Below, piece after piece: positions 17,935 through 25,996 of a stretch of 64,000 nt of DNA. The notes beneath the pieces were generated by a model, which worked only from the letters and a program-made list of their open reading frames with translations, did not search any database and was not told the origin of the DNA. The stretch comes from Martinezella rhizogenes (GTDB lineage Bacteria; Pseudomonadota; Alphaproteobacteria; Rhizobiales; Rhizobiaceae): contig NZ_SGNY01000007.1 in NCBI RefSeq assembly GCF_007002745.1, forward strand, positions 1 through 64,000, given 5' to 3'. Each line of letters opens with the position of its first letter. The first letter of the stretch is position 1. The position numbers were made by a program, and so were the translations under genes.

Positions 17935-18369
17935 ATGCTTGAGGCATTGCTGGTCTATCTGGGAGACACCCAGCGCGAAGGACGCGTGGTGACGCGGCGT
18001 CTGCGTGCAACCATCATCCTGTGGGTGCTGACCGGTGTCTTTTTCCTGATCGCCTTCGTCGCCGCCGTGGTTGCAGGGTCGATCTATCTTGCCCGGCATG
18101 TCGGCGCGGGTCCCGCCGCGCTTGTCGTCGCGGGCACCGCGTTTCTGCTCGGCGTCATCATGCTGGTGGCGCTGGCAATCGTAAAAAGGCCCAGAGCCTA
18201 TGCCGCACGGCCGGTTGCTCCCTTGACGGCTGCTCCGCTGACGGCAGCCCCCCTCGCCTTGCAGTCACTGTTGACGCTGGCGATCCAGGCGCGGCCCTAT
18301 GCGACGCTCGCTGTTGCCATGGCCGCCGGTTTCCTGGCGACAAGGGCCAATACGAGGAAAAAGAAATAA
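17935..18369 (+). CDS. YqjE-like phage-holin-family membrane protein
   Basis: A 144-residue membrane protein with two closely spaced hydrophobic segments at about 26-52 and 58-82, an Ala/Pro/Leu-rich stretch, and a further weak hydrophobic segment near 115-135. The profile matches the YqjE/holin superfamily III group that commonly follows DUF883 genes. Despite the family name there is no phage context. It overlaps neither neighbour and ends before a small hairpin at about 18368-18390. Confidence 0.7.
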   Translation: MLEALLVYLGDTQREGRVVTRRLRATIILWVLTGVFFLIAFVAAVVAGSIYLARHVGAGPAALVVAGTAFLLGVIMLVALAIVKRPRAYAARPVAPLTAAPLTAAPLALQSLLTLAIQARPYATLAVAMAAGFLATRANTRKKK

Positions 18370-18421
18370 ACACGCCTTCGGGCGCGTTTTATGCACTTCC
18401 CCGGACCCTCATAAAAGCTGT

Positions 18422-18452
18422 GCATCCAGATGATGGATGCGCAGTTTTTTTT
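18422..18452 (+). terminator. Terminator after the YqjE-like gene
   Basis: GCATCCA/TGGATGC stem (18422-18428 with 18434-18440) followed by GCAG and a run of eight T. A weaker hairpin with a mismatch lies just before it at 18368-18390. Confidence 0.7.
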
Positions 18453-18562
18453 ATGTTACGCGCAATGGATAGACTGGCAAATGGCGTCCCGCGCCATGCC
18501 GCCCTTATTTGAACAAAGTGACATACAGTCTCGGCGCGTCCGTATTTATTGAAAGGCGTTTG

Positions 18563-19546
18563 ATGAAGAAGAAAGTCCTTGTCGTTGGCGGTGCCGGTTA
18601 TATCGGTTCGCATACCTGCCTTCTCCTGTCTGAGCGAGGATATGAACCGGTTGTTTTCGACAACCTGTCCAATGGACATGAGGAATTCGTCCGCTGGGGA
18701 CCCTTCGAACAGGGCGATATTCGCGACCGGGCGCGACTGGATGAAGTCTTCGCCAAGCACCAGCCGGAAGCCGTTCTGCATTTCGCGGCGTTGATCGAAG
18801 TCGGCGAATCCGTGAAGCAGCCCGTCGCCTTTTACGATAATAACGTCATCGGCTCGCTTAACCTGCTCTCCGCCGCAATCGATGCCGGTGTCACCGCCTT
18901 TGTTTTCTCCTCCACCTGCGCCACCTATGGACTGCCGGAACAGGTGCCGATCGACGAGACGCACCGGCAGGCACCCATCAACCCCTATGGCCGCACCAAA
19001 TGGGTGGTGGAACAGGCGCTGAAGGATTACAGCACCTATAAGGGCCTGCGCTCGGTCATGCTGCGTTATTTCAATGCTGCTGGCGCGGATTTCGAGGGCC
19101 GTATCGGCGAGTGGCACAAGCCGGAAACCCACGCCATCCCGCTCGCCATCGAGGCCGCACTTGGACGGCGTCAAGGCTTCAAGGTGTTCGGCACGGATTA
19201 CGACACCCGCGACGGCACCTGCGTGCGCGATTACATTCACATCCTCGATCTCGCCGATGCCCATGTGCGGGCGGTGGATTATCTGCTGGCGGGTGGCGAA
19301 ACCGTCGAACTCAACCTCGGCACCGGCACCGGCACCACGGTGAAGGAATTGCTGGCGGCAATTTCCGAGGTCTCGGGCCGCCCCTTCCCGGTCGAATATA
19401 CCGGCCGGCGCGACGGCGATTCCACCACATTGGTGGCCAATAACGACAAGGCCAAAGAAGTTCTCGGTTGGGAACCGCGTTATTCCCTCTCGGACATCAT
19501 CAAATCCGCCTGGTCGTGGCATTCTTCCCGCAACGCCGGGGATTGA
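18563..19546 (+). CDS. galE: UDP-glucose 4-epimerase
   Basis: A 327-residue short-chain epimerase that interconverts UDP-glucose and UDP-galactose using bound NAD, feeding exopolysaccharide, LPS and cyclic glucan decoration. The nucleotide loop GGAGYIGS is at residues 9-16 and the catalytic YxxxK is Y142/K146 in PYGRTK. The preferred ATG at 18563 follows GAAAGG; the frame is open 18 codons further but that adds nothing conserved. In rhizobia this gene is often called exoB. It stands alone between two stress-type genes. Confidence 0.93.
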   Translation: MKKKVLVVGGAGYIGSHTCLLLSERGYEPVVFDNLSNGHEEFVRWGPFEQGDIRDRARLDEVFAKHQPEAVLHFAALIEVGESVKQPVAFYDNNVIGSLNLLSAAIDAGVTAFVFSSTCATYGLPEQVPIDETHRQAPINPYGRTKWVVEQALKDYSTYKGLRSVMLRYFNAAGADFEGRIGEWHKPETHAIPLAIEAALGRRQGFKVFGTDYDTRDGTCVRDYIHILDLADAHVRAVDYLLAGGETVELNLGTGTGTTVKELLAAISEVSGRPFPVEYTGRRDGDSTTLVANNDKAKEVLGWEPRYSLSDIIKSAWSWHSSRNAGD

Positions 19547-19565
19547 GCGGCCCATAGGCCAAAAC

Positions 19566-19597
19566 AAAAAAGACACCGGCCAATGGCCGGTGTCTCT
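19566..19597 (-). terminator. Terminator of the PRC-barrel gene
   Basis: A perfect 11-bp stem (19571-19581 with 19585-19595), 3-base loop. On the minus strand it is followed by TTTTTTGTTTT, so it mainly serves the leftward PRC-barrel gene; galE converges on it from the other side without a T run. Confidence 0.85.
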
Positions 19598-19649
19598 CGC
19601 GGGACGGCGGATTTACGCCAGTGCCCGCTCCTGCCTCCCAGGTATGGGA

Positions 19650-20225
19650 TTAAGGCTTGGTGGCAGATGTGGTTGTACTGTCAGGTGCCGCCGGGGTGGC
19701 CGCATTCTTTTCGCTGGTCTTCTGTTCCAGCGTCTTGAACTCGGGCGCCGCCTTCAGCGTTTCCGCCGTTTCGGTCGTCGTCAGACGAATGGTGCCGTCC
19801 TGCGCATTGCGCGTCATCGTCACCTTGTCCATGGGCACGGCTACGTCCTTCGCGCCGATGCCGAGGAAACCGCCAACGCCGATCACGGCTGCGACCAGAC
19901 CACCATCTTCTTCCATGATGAGATTGGTGACGTTACCGATGCTCTCATCGGCTGCGGTGTAGACCGACTTGCCAATATAGTCATTGGCGCTGATCTGCGT
20001 TTCGCCCTGCTCGGTGATGTAAGCACCGCCCGTGGTTGTGGCCGCGCTGTCATTGGCTACAGGAGCCGCAGGCGTCATCGGAGTGGCAGGCGGTGTTGCC
20101 GGCTCAGTCTGCGCACCCGGATTTGCCGGTGCGGGCTGGGTGGTGCCCTGAGCGATGGCAAGCGGCGCGAAAGCCGTCGTGCCCATCAGGGCGGCGGTGA
20201 CGAGTATCGTAAGTTTCTTTGCCAT
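19650..20225 (-). CDS. Secreted PRC-barrel domain protein
   Basis: A 191-residue protein with a clear Sec signal peptide (MAKKLTILVTAALMGTTAFAPLAIAQ) and a Pro/Ala/Thr-rich linker to about residue 68. The PRC-barrel domain (about 75-160) has ISANDYIGKSVYTAADESIGNVTNLIMEEDG, a pattern typical of the periplasmic group. A Thr/Ala-rich tail follows. Function in rhizobia is unknown; such proteins are often stress induced. An exact EcfG promoter lies 82 bases upstream of the start, which supports general-stress control. Confidence 0.83.
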   Translation of the reverse strand: MAKKLTILVTAALMGTTAFAPLAIAQGTTQPAPANPGAQTEPATPPATPMTPAAPVANDSAATTTGGAYITEQGETQISANDYIGKSVYTAADESIGNVTNLIMEEDGGLVAAVIGVGGFLGIGAKDVAVPMDKVTMTRNAQDGTIRLTTTETAETLKAAPEFKTLEQKTSEKNAATPAAPDSTTTSATKP

Positions 20226-20306
20226 TTTCGTACCTTCCTTTCATCGTTCTCAACTGGCCGGGCGGTGATGAATTTCGCTTCCGCTCGCTGGCCGGTTCGT
20301 CTTGCA

Positions 20307-20332
20307 AACGGGCTGGTTGTTGAAATAGTTCC
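20307..20332 (-). promoter_or_regulatory. EcfG-type promoter for the PRC-barrel gene
   Basis: On the minus strand, GGAAC (20328-20332), 17-base spacer, CGTT (20307-20310). Exact match, pointing at the PRC-barrel start at 20225. Confidence 0.72.
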
Positions 20333-20463
20333 GTTTTTTTCGGGCAAAACGATGCATTCGCCTGATGTCGCGACAACCGAGGGTAAAAATCAGGCATTGC
20401 TAAAGGGGGACAGCGCGGTATTATTCCTGCCGTAACAATGCCATAACTGCCGGAGTTTTTTGT

Positions 20464-22182
20464 ATGCCTCAACCCGGCGACAGACTGAAAGACATGATCT
20501 CGGCTTTACGTCGGCGCAGCGCGAATTTTTTCCCGACCGCCTCAATCGGCACCTATCTGGTGGTGATGGCAACCGTCATCACCCTGCCGCTCATCCTTTT
20601 TGTCGGCTACCTGATGTTGCGCCTCGAAGCCGAAAAACGCGATGACCTGCAAAGGGAAACCATCGAGGATGTCCGGGTCGTCAGCCGCAACATCGACCGC
20701 CGCCTGCAGGAAATCGCCACCTCGCTCAATCTGCTGTCGCAGTTTCCCGAGCTTGAGAGCGGCAATCTCGCAGCGTTTCAGGGTCGCGTCTCCGAAAGCC
20801 TGAAGAAGGAGGGCCTCTACGCCCTGCTCGCCGCCAAGGATGGTCAGCAGCGTCTCAATACCCGGGTCCCCTATGGCCAGCCTCTCGGCAAGGTACCGGC
20901 CGAGGCAAATCTGGCCAAGGCGATAGAATCCCGCCGCATCACCGTCTCGGATCTGTTTTTCGGCGCCACCAGCCATGAGTGGGTGTTCAACGTCACCATG
21001 CCGCTTGACCCGGAGCTGGGCCTTGCCGGGGACGCCCTGATCCTGACGCAGAATGCCAGCGATCTTGGCCGGCTTATTCCCACGGAAAACCTGCCGCGCA
21101 ACTGGGCGGTCGCCATCATCGACGGCACAAACCGGGTTGTCGTTTCCAGCGCCCAGGATGAGGCCGAAGTTGGGAAACCCTTTGTCACTCCCGAAATATT
21201 GTCGGAAATGCAGGCCTTCAGTGGGAATTTCTTCGACGGCAAGGGCAATCTCTACGCCTATGCCCAATTGCCGGGCTGGCAATGGAAGACGGTGATGTGG
21301 GGACCGCTGGCCGCCAGCCAGGCGGCACTGATCGACACCTGGCGCCAGATGATGATCGGCAGCCTTGTGCTGGTGCTGATCGCCATCGGCGGCGCCTATC
21401 TGGTCGGCCGGCAATTGCGCAGCTCCATTCGCGATCTGACCCATATGGCGGAGCGCATTGGCGAAGGCGAGATCGTCGCGCCGGTGGATACCAAGATAAA
21501 GGAAGCCAATCAGGTCGCCATCGCACTCTCCAACGCTTCCTTCGACAGAAGCCAGTCGGAAGAGCGGCTGCAATTGCTGCTGCACGAACTGGTTCACCGC
21601 TCCAAGAATATTCTGACGCTGGTTCAGGCGATGATACGGCAATTGGGGCGGGAAAATAAAAGCATTCCGGAGTTCCAGAAAGAGGTCGACCATCGCCTGC
21701 GCGGTCTCGGCATGTCGATCCGGGCGCTCGCAGAAGTTCAGTGGCAGGGGCTGCCGATCCGCAAGCTGATCGAAACCCACCTTGAAGTTTTCGGAACCGT
21801 ATCGGAACGTGTCGTGCTGGCGGGCGACGATTTCATGCTGTCGCCGGAGGCGGCGCAGAATTTCGGGCTTGTGGTGCATGAGCTGACCACCAATTCCATT
21901 AAATACGGCGCGCTTTCGGCGCCGCTCGGGAAAATCACCGTCAGCTGGAAGCCGCTCGAAAAAGACGGTCGGCAAATGCTTCATCTGCTCTGGACCGAGA
22001 CGGGCGGGCCACCGGCCGTGGAGCCGAGCCGCAAGGGTTTCGGCACCACCGTCATCAAACGACATGCGGAAGGCGCATTCGGCGGACATGTGACGACGGA
22101 GTACCGGCAAACCGGCTTCGAATGGTCTCTGGAAGCGCCGATACGGTATTTCACGCCGAAGCGGCCGGACCCGGCACACTGA
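20464..22182 (+). CDS. Membrane HWE-family sensor histidine kinase
   Basis: A 572-residue kinase. TM1 at about 29-53 and TM2 at about 297-316 enclose a periplasmic sensor of about 240 residues that resembles a dCACHE domain. A HAMP-like linker (about 317-365) follows, then the dimerisation helix with phosphoacceptor H378 in HRSKN, then the ATP-binding domain with HELTTNSIKYGAL. The WTE tripeptide in HLLWTETGG defines the HWE subfamily. No receiver domain is attached. HWE kinases often feed PhyR, encoded 1.3 kb away, so it is a candidate input to the general stress response; direct evidence is lacking. No EcfG promoter was seen upstream. Confidence 0.88.
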   Translation: MPQPGDRLKDMISALRRRSANFFPTASIGTYLVVMATVITLPLILFVGYLMLRLEAEKRDDLQRETIEDVRVVSRNIDRRLQEIATSLNLLSQFPELESGNLAAFQGRVSESLKKEGLYALLAAKDGQQRLNTRVPYGQPLGKVPAEANLAKAIESRRITVSDLFFGATSHEWVFNVTMPLDPELGLAGDALILTQNASDLGRLIPTENLPRNWAVAIIDGTNRVVVSSAQDEAEVGKPFVTPEILSEMQAFSGNFFDGKGNLYAYAQLPGWQWKTVMWGPLAASQAALIDTWRQMMIGSLVLVLIAIGGAYLVGRQLRSSIRDLTHMAERIGEGEIVAPVDTKIKEANQVAIALSNASFDRSQSEERLQLLLHELVHRSKNILTLVQAMIRQLGRENKSIPEFQKEVDHRLRGLGMSIRALAEVQWQGLPIRKLIETHLEVFGTVSERVVLAGDDFMLSPEAAQNFGLVVHELTTNSIKYGALSAPLGKITVSWKPLEKDGRQMLHLLWTETGGPPAVEPSRKGFGTTVIKRHAEGAFGGHVTTEYRQTGFEWSLEAPIRYFTPKRPDPAH

Positions 22183-22355
22183 ACCGCATCGACGGTGAGA
22201 ATGGCCGCAAATCTGCCGTTTGCTAAAAAAATGCATTTTCCGGGAACCGAATGCGGTTGCATGCATTAGTACTGCAGCCAAGCAATTCCCCCGTCCCCGC
22301 CTGAAGCTTGGCTGACTATAAACGGGTTTCGCCCCTGAAAACCCGTCATAAAAAT

Positions 22356-22388
22356 AGCACGGCTCTCCTATGGGCCGTGCTTTTTTAT
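22356..22388 (+). terminator. Terminator after the membrane HWE kinase gene
   Basis: Stem AGCACGGC/GCCGTGCT (22356-22363 with 22374-22381) followed by TTTTTTATT. A second hairpin (ACGGG/CCCGT) precedes it at 22322-22346. Confidence 0.8.
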
Positions 22389-22442
22389 TGCGCCTCCACA
22401 AAATGAAACAGCCTTTCGGCCTGACCTGCGGTTCGATAACTC

Positions 22443-23426
22443 TCAGGAATCGGTGCTGTCGCCCGAAGGGAATTTCAACCGGTAAACGATGCGCTCCGGC
22501 GTCAGCTGGTATTCGGCACTTCCTCCAAGAGCGGAAGGAACCACCTTTTCCAGCACGACGCTGCCGAAACTGCCGCGCCTTGCCTCTGCCGGCTCCTTCG
22601 AAGGCATCATCGGCTCGTTCCATTCGACGATATAAAAATCACCGTCCTGGCGACATTGCAGGGATATAGGCGGGTGATAGGCAAGATTGCCGCTATGGCT
22701 CACCGTGTTGACGACCAGTTCGTGGAAGGCCAGCCCGATGTAAAGCGCCCCGTTCGGGTTAAGCAGCAGGTTTTCCCCCTCCATGTGGATGAGGTTCGGA
22801 TATTCCGGCACATAGAGATCAAATTGCTGGCGGAGAAGCTCGAATATACGCGCCCCCCGCCAGTCCGAATCCGTGATTAGATCCTGGCTCTGGGCAAGCG
22901 CGTGCAGCCGCCCACGGAACTTGCGCAGAAAATCATCCTTGGTGAGGCTGAAACGGGCTGTCTGGCCCGCAAGGCTCTGGATGATCGCCAGCAGGTTCTT
23001 GGAACGGTGGCTGACCTCGCGCAGCAAGGAGCGCAACAGCTGCTCGCGCCGCCGTTCCGCCGTCACCTCGCGGATGGTGGTCTTCATCACCATCTGGTTC
23101 GACTGGTTGAAGGTGGAATGGACCTGAAACTGGAAGACCCGGTTCTGGCCGGCATTAACCTCCAGCATACCCCGGCTGCCAGCCGTCACCATGTCCTTTT
23201 TCAGCTCGGCCAGCCGGGTGGACAGGTCATTTCCAAACAGATTTTCATCCGTCGGGTGAGAATCCGCCGGCAATTTCCAGACATCCGGCAGATTGGCCAC
23301 GAATATGTATTCGCGCTTCCAGTCCTGCAGCATGACCGTCTCACCCGAATCGAGCAAGGCGAGAACGAGCGAATCGTGAAGCTCGCTCTCGTCCCTCTCC
23401 GCGTTATGCCATGCCAGCCGATGCAA
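22443..23426 (-). CDS. Cytoplasmic HWE histidine kinase next to phyR
   Basis: A 327-residue soluble HWE kinase. Residues 1-120 look like a PAS-type input domain (VMLQDWKREYIFVANLPDVWKL). The phosphoacceptor is H140 in REVSHRSKN, and an ATP-binding domain with FHELVVNTVSHSG follows. WNE near residue 285 marks the HWE subfamily. The start is a TTG at 23424-23426, six bases after an AAGGAG site; no ATG is better placed. An exact EcfG promoter lies 51 bases upstream and phyR is about 100 bases away on the same strand. Position and promoter make it a likely PhyR kinase under feedback control. It may be cotranscribed with phyR as well. Confidence 0.88.
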   Translation of the reverse strand: MHRLAWHNAERDESELHDSLVLALLDSGETVMLQDWKREYIFVANLPDVWKLPADSHPTDENLFGNDLSTRLAELKKDMVTAGSRGMLEVNAGQNRVFQFQVHSTFNQSNQMVMKTTIREVTAERRREQLLRSLLREVSHRSKNLLAIIQSLAGQTARFSLTKDDFLRKFRGRLHALAQSQDLITDSDWRGARIFELLRQQFDLYVPEYPNLIHMEGENLLLNPNGALYIGLAFHELVVNTVSHSGNLAYHPPISLQCRQDGDFYIVEWNEPMMPSKEPAEARRGSFGSVVLEKVVPSALGGSAEYQLTPERIVYRLKFPSGDSTDS

Positions 23427-23476
23427 ATTCGTCTCCTTGCAGAAAGCCGCGGATCAACCCCACGACCGTAACCGCC

Positions 23477-23501
23477 AACGCCCGGGCACCACACTGGTTC
23501 C
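23477..23501 (-). promoter_or_regulatory. EcfG-type promoter for the phyR-adjacent HWE kinase
   Basis: On the minus strand, GGAAC (23497-23501), 16-base spacer, CGTT (23477-23480). Exact match between phyR and the kinase gene. Confidence 0.75.
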
Positions 23502-23527
23502 CGGCTCGTCTGCGGTTTCGGCAAATT

Positions 23528-24322
23528 TCACGCCGCGACGCGAGAGCTTTCGTTGAAAAACAGGGCCTGGCTGATAAGCGCTTTCACCATGTCCGGGTTG
23601 AAAGGTTTCGTCACAAGGAAGGTTGGCTCAGGCCGCTCGCCCGTCAAAAGACGCTCGGGGAAAGCCGTGATGAAGATCACCGGGAGGGTGGTCATCTGCA
23701 GGATGTCCTTCATCGCATCCAGACCGGAACTGCCGTCTGCAAGCTGAATATCGGCAAGGATCATTTTCGGCTGCGTGCGATGGAAAAGGTCGAGCGCTTC
23801 GGTATGCGTGCGGGCAATACCCGTGACGCGGTGACCGAGATCCGTGACCATCTGTTCTATATCCATGGCGATCAGAGGTTCGTCCTCGATGATCATGATA
23901 TCGGTTGCGACCTGACGGGCGATTTCGGAAGCCGCCTCGTCGATCAGCCTGCCGACCTGGTCTTCCGACACTTTCAGAACCTCTGCGGCTTCCGAAGGCG
24001 TGAACTCTTCGACCGTCGTCAGCAGGAAGGCCTGACGGGCAAGCGGCGGGACGGCGGAAAGGTTCGCAGAAGCGCGCTTTTCCCATCCCGACAGGTTTTC
24101 ATCCGCCTTAATATTGATCGTGACGGAACTAAAGATCGATACGAACAATTGATAGAGCGAAACGCGATCGCTGCTTGTCTGCGGGAAGATGCTGATATCG
24201 GCGATCAGAGCTTCGAGTGTTGCCGCAACATAGGCATCGCCCGTGGATTGTGAGCCGCAAACGGCACGCGCAAACCTGCGCAGATATGGCAGGTGCGGTG
24301 CGATGCGTGTAGAAACTGACAT
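23528..24322 (-). CDS. phyR: PhyR general stress response regulator
   Basis: A 264-residue anti-anti-sigma factor. Residues 1-135 form a sigma-like domain that mimics EcfG, and residues about 140-255 form a receiver with acidic pocket E146/D147, phosphoacceptor D191 in MILADIQLADG and the conserved Lys in VTKPF. When phosphorylated it binds NepR and frees EcfG. The preferred start ATG at 24322 gives MSVSTRIAPHLPYLRRFARA; the frame is open to 24370 but the extra residues are not PhyR-like. It is divergent from nepR-ecfG and has its own exact EcfG promoter, giving positive feedback. Confidence 0.95.
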   Translation of the reverse strand: MSVSTRIAPHLPYLRRFARAVCGSQSTGDAYVAATLEALIADISIFPQTSSDRVSLYQLFVSIFSSVTINIKADENLSGWEKRASANLSAVPPLARQAFLLTTVEEFTPSEAAEVLKVSEDQVGRLIDEAASEIARQVATDIMIIEDEPLIAMDIEQMVTDLGHRVTGIARTHTEALDLFHRTQPKMILADIQLADGSSGLDAMKDILQMTTLPVIFITAFPERLLTGERPEPTFLVTKPFNPDMVKALISQALFFNESSRVAA

Positions 24323-24368
24323 GGAATTCTCCCCGTTTATGCGGTTTGCAACGCAAACCCAAGATAGC

Positions 24369-24394
24369 AACGTGCGTATCGCAAAAAAAGTTCC
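24369..24394 (-). promoter_or_regulatory. EcfG-type promoter for phyR
   Basis: On the minus strand, GGAAC (24390-24394), 17-base spacer, CGTT (24369-24372). Exact match, 47 bases from the phyR ATG. Confidence 0.82.
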
Positions 24395-24402
24395 CGAGGG
24401 CC

Positions 24403-24427
24403 GGAACTATTTTTTTCACCACGCATT
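24403..24427 (+). promoter_or_regulatory. Probable EcfG-type promoter for nepR-ecfG (one mismatch)
   Basis: GGAAC at 24403-24407, 16-base spacer, CATT at 24424-24427 (consensus CGTT). The -10 lies 34 bases before the nepR ATG. Autoregulation of nepR-ecfG is known in relatives, which supports it despite the mismatch. Confidence 0.55.
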
Positions 24428-24460
24428 ATTTGCCACGACACAAAAGGAATACCGGACGTT

Positions 24461-24667
24461 ATGAGCATGTTTCAATCGGACCAAGATTCGCCGGACAATT
24501 CGGCCGCCCCTCAGGTTCCACATTCCGGGCGGGCGGTGATTTCCCGCAAGCTCAGGGAGCTTTACGATGCCGTTCAGGATGAAGGCATCCCTGACAAATT
24601 CCTCGATCTTCTCGAAAAACTCGATGAAGCCGAAAGCAAAGCCAAAATAAAGGCTTCGGAGGAATGA
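24461..24667 (+). CDS. nepR: NepR anti-sigma factor
   Basis: A 68-residue protein that holds EcfG inactive until PhyR-P captures it. The core matches the NepR family: ISRKLRELYDAVQDEGIPDKFLDLLEKLDEAE (about residues 27-58), two short helices joined at the IP dipeptide, with disordered ends. Its TGA at 24665-24667 overlaps the ecfG start, giving translational coupling that should keep sigma and anti-sigma levels matched. Start ATG 24461; a second in-frame ATG lies two codons on. Confidence 0.94.
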   Translation: MSMFQSDQDSPDNSAAPQVPHSGRAVISRKLRELYDAVQDEGIPDKFLDLLEKLDEAESKAKIKASEE

Positions 24668-25233
24668 TGGCGAAAGAGCCGGAGCAGACAGAATACAACT
24701 TCAAGCGGGAAATGCTGGCGGCGCTGCCGAACCTGCGCGCCTTCGCCATTTCGCTCATCCGCTCGAGAGACCGTGCCGACGACCTCGTGCAGGACACGAT
24801 CATGAAGGCCTGGGCGAAACAGGACAGCTACCAACCCGGCACCAACATGCGGGCATGGCTGGTGACGATCCTGCGCAACGAGTTTTACAGCCAGATCCGC
24901 AAATCCGGCCGTGAGGTGCAGGATACGGACGGGGTCTATACCTCGCGCCTTTCGGTGCCGCCCGAGCAGCACGGTTCGGTCGACCTTCAGGATTTCCGCT
25001 CAGCACTCGCAAAACTGCCTGATGACCAGCGTGAAGCGATCCTGCTGATCGGCGCCTCGGGTTTTGCCTATGAGGAAGCCGCCGAGATTTGCGGTTGCCC
25101 TGTCGGCACGATCAAGAGCCGTGTCAGCCGCGCAAGATTGCGTCTGCAGGAGCTTCTGGGTATCGAAAACGAAAATGAGTTCGGTCCGGATGCGCAGATG
25201 AGCGCGGTTACCGCCGCTGCCACGGCGCGCTAA
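24664..25233 (+). CDS. ecfG: EcfG general stress ECF sigma factor
   Basis: A 189-residue ECF sigma factor directing RNA polymerase to general stress promoters (GGAAC-N16/17-CGTT). Sigma-2 region: RSRDRADDLVQDTIMKAWAKQDSYQPGTNMRAWLVTILRN split over about residues 37-80. Sigma-4 region: LPDDQREAILLIGASGFAYEEAAEICGCPVGTIKSRVSRARLRL (about 115-160). The pairing with nepR and the divergent phyR identify it as the EcfG/EcfG1 type. ATGATG at 24664 offers two adjacent starts. A hairpin follows the gene. Confidence 0.95.
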   Translation: MMAKEPEQTEYNFKREMLAALPNLRAFAISLIRSRDRADDLVQDTIMKAWAKQDSYQPGTNMRAWLVTILRNEFYSQIRKSGREVQDTDGVYTSRLSVPPEQHGSVDLQDFRSALAKLPDDQREAILLIGASGFAYEEAAEICGCPVGTIKSRVSRARLRLQELLGIENENEFGPDAQMSAVTAAATAR

Positions 25234-25258
25234 AAGAACGGAATTTTTAAAAACAGCG

Positions 25259-25287
25259 AACGGGCAGGCTTACGTCTGCCCGTTTCT
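25259..25287 (+). terminator. Terminator after ecfG
   Basis: Perfect 9-bp stem AACGGGCAG/CTGCCCGTT (25259-25267 with 25276-25284), 8-base loop, short T run after it. Confidence 0.7.
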
Positions 25288-25350
25288 CATTGTCTATCCA
25301 TGACGTTCATTTCCGGACGGACGATGAAACCTATTTTTTCCCCGATGCCC

Positions 25351-25821
25351 CTAGATGCCGGTTTCCTTGACCGACTGCATGACCACGAAGGTCGAAGTAT
25401 TGGCGACCGATGGCAGGCTCGAGATTTTCTCCCCCAGCACCCGCCGGTATTTGCGGATGTCGCTGGTGCGCACCTTTAAAAGATAATCGAAGGCGCCGGC
25501 AATCATGTGGCATTCCTCGACTTCCTTGATCTTGCGAACCGCCGTGTTGAATTCCTCCAGCGCCTTCTCCCGCGTATCGGAAAGTTTGACTTCGGCAAAA
25601 GCGATGTGATCGACGCCGAGTTTGTGCGGATTGAGCACCGCCCGGAAGCCCAGAATGTAACCCTCATCTACCAACCGCTTCAGCCGCGTCTGGCACGGCG
25701 TCTTGGAAAGGCCCACCCTTTTCGACAGCTGTAGCACCGACATGCGGCCGTCTTCGCTCAAGGCCTCGAGGATCTTGAGATCGAAGTGGTCCAGATCGTC
25801 TGTTTTGTGACTATTTGCCAT
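25351..25821 (-). CDS. putR: Lrp/AsnC-family regulator of putA
   Basis: A 156-residue Lrp-type regulator with an N-terminal winged HTH (about 10-65: DLKILEALSEDGRMSVLQLSKRVGLSKTPCQTRLKRL) and a C-terminal RAM ligand-binding domain (about 75-150). It is divergent from putA with 175 bases between starts. In Agrobacterium and Rhodobacter the regulator in this place (PutR) activates putA when proline is present, so proline is the likely effector. An interrupted inverted repeat in the shared promoter region at 25857-25889 is a candidate binding site. Confidence 0.88.
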   Translation of the reverse strand: MANSHKTDDLDHFDLKILEALSEDGRMSVLQLSKRVGLSKTPCQTRLKRLVDEGYILGFRAVLNPHKLGVDHIAFAEVKLSDTREKALEEFNTAVRKIKEVEECHMIAGAFDYLLKVRTSDIRKYRRVLGEKISSLPSVANTSTFVVMQSVKETGI

Positions 25822-25856
25822 ATTCTTTCACGCCAATCGAAGAAAACAAAAGTTCA

Positions 25857-25889
25857 TATGGCCTGTTTTATTCCAAAAATAAGGCCATA
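25857..25889. promoter_or_regulatory. Candidate Lrp/PutR operator
   Basis: TATGGCCT (25857-25864) and AGGCCATA (25882-25889) form 8-bp inverted arms around a 17-base A/T-rich spacer. The element lies 36 bases before the regulator start and about 110 bases before putA. Lrp-family dimers favour sites of this sort. Confidence 0.5.
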
Positions 25890-25996
25890 GCAATTTTCCC
25901 GGTGATGGTATTGTCAGCGGCAGGATGAAAAGCGGCGGGCGGAGGACACGCTGCCGCCGACGGCCTTTCTTCAACAGCTTTTTCAGGATTTTCAGA

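Noticed and set aside
17935-18369. Phage remnant suggested by the holin-family protein
   Set aside because: The YqjE-like family is chromosomal, the partner is DUF883, and there are no other phage genes, att sites or tRNA nearby.
20542-22623. 693-codon open frame on the minus strand
   Set aside because: Antisense of the membrane HWE kinase, whose motifs are intact on the plus strand.
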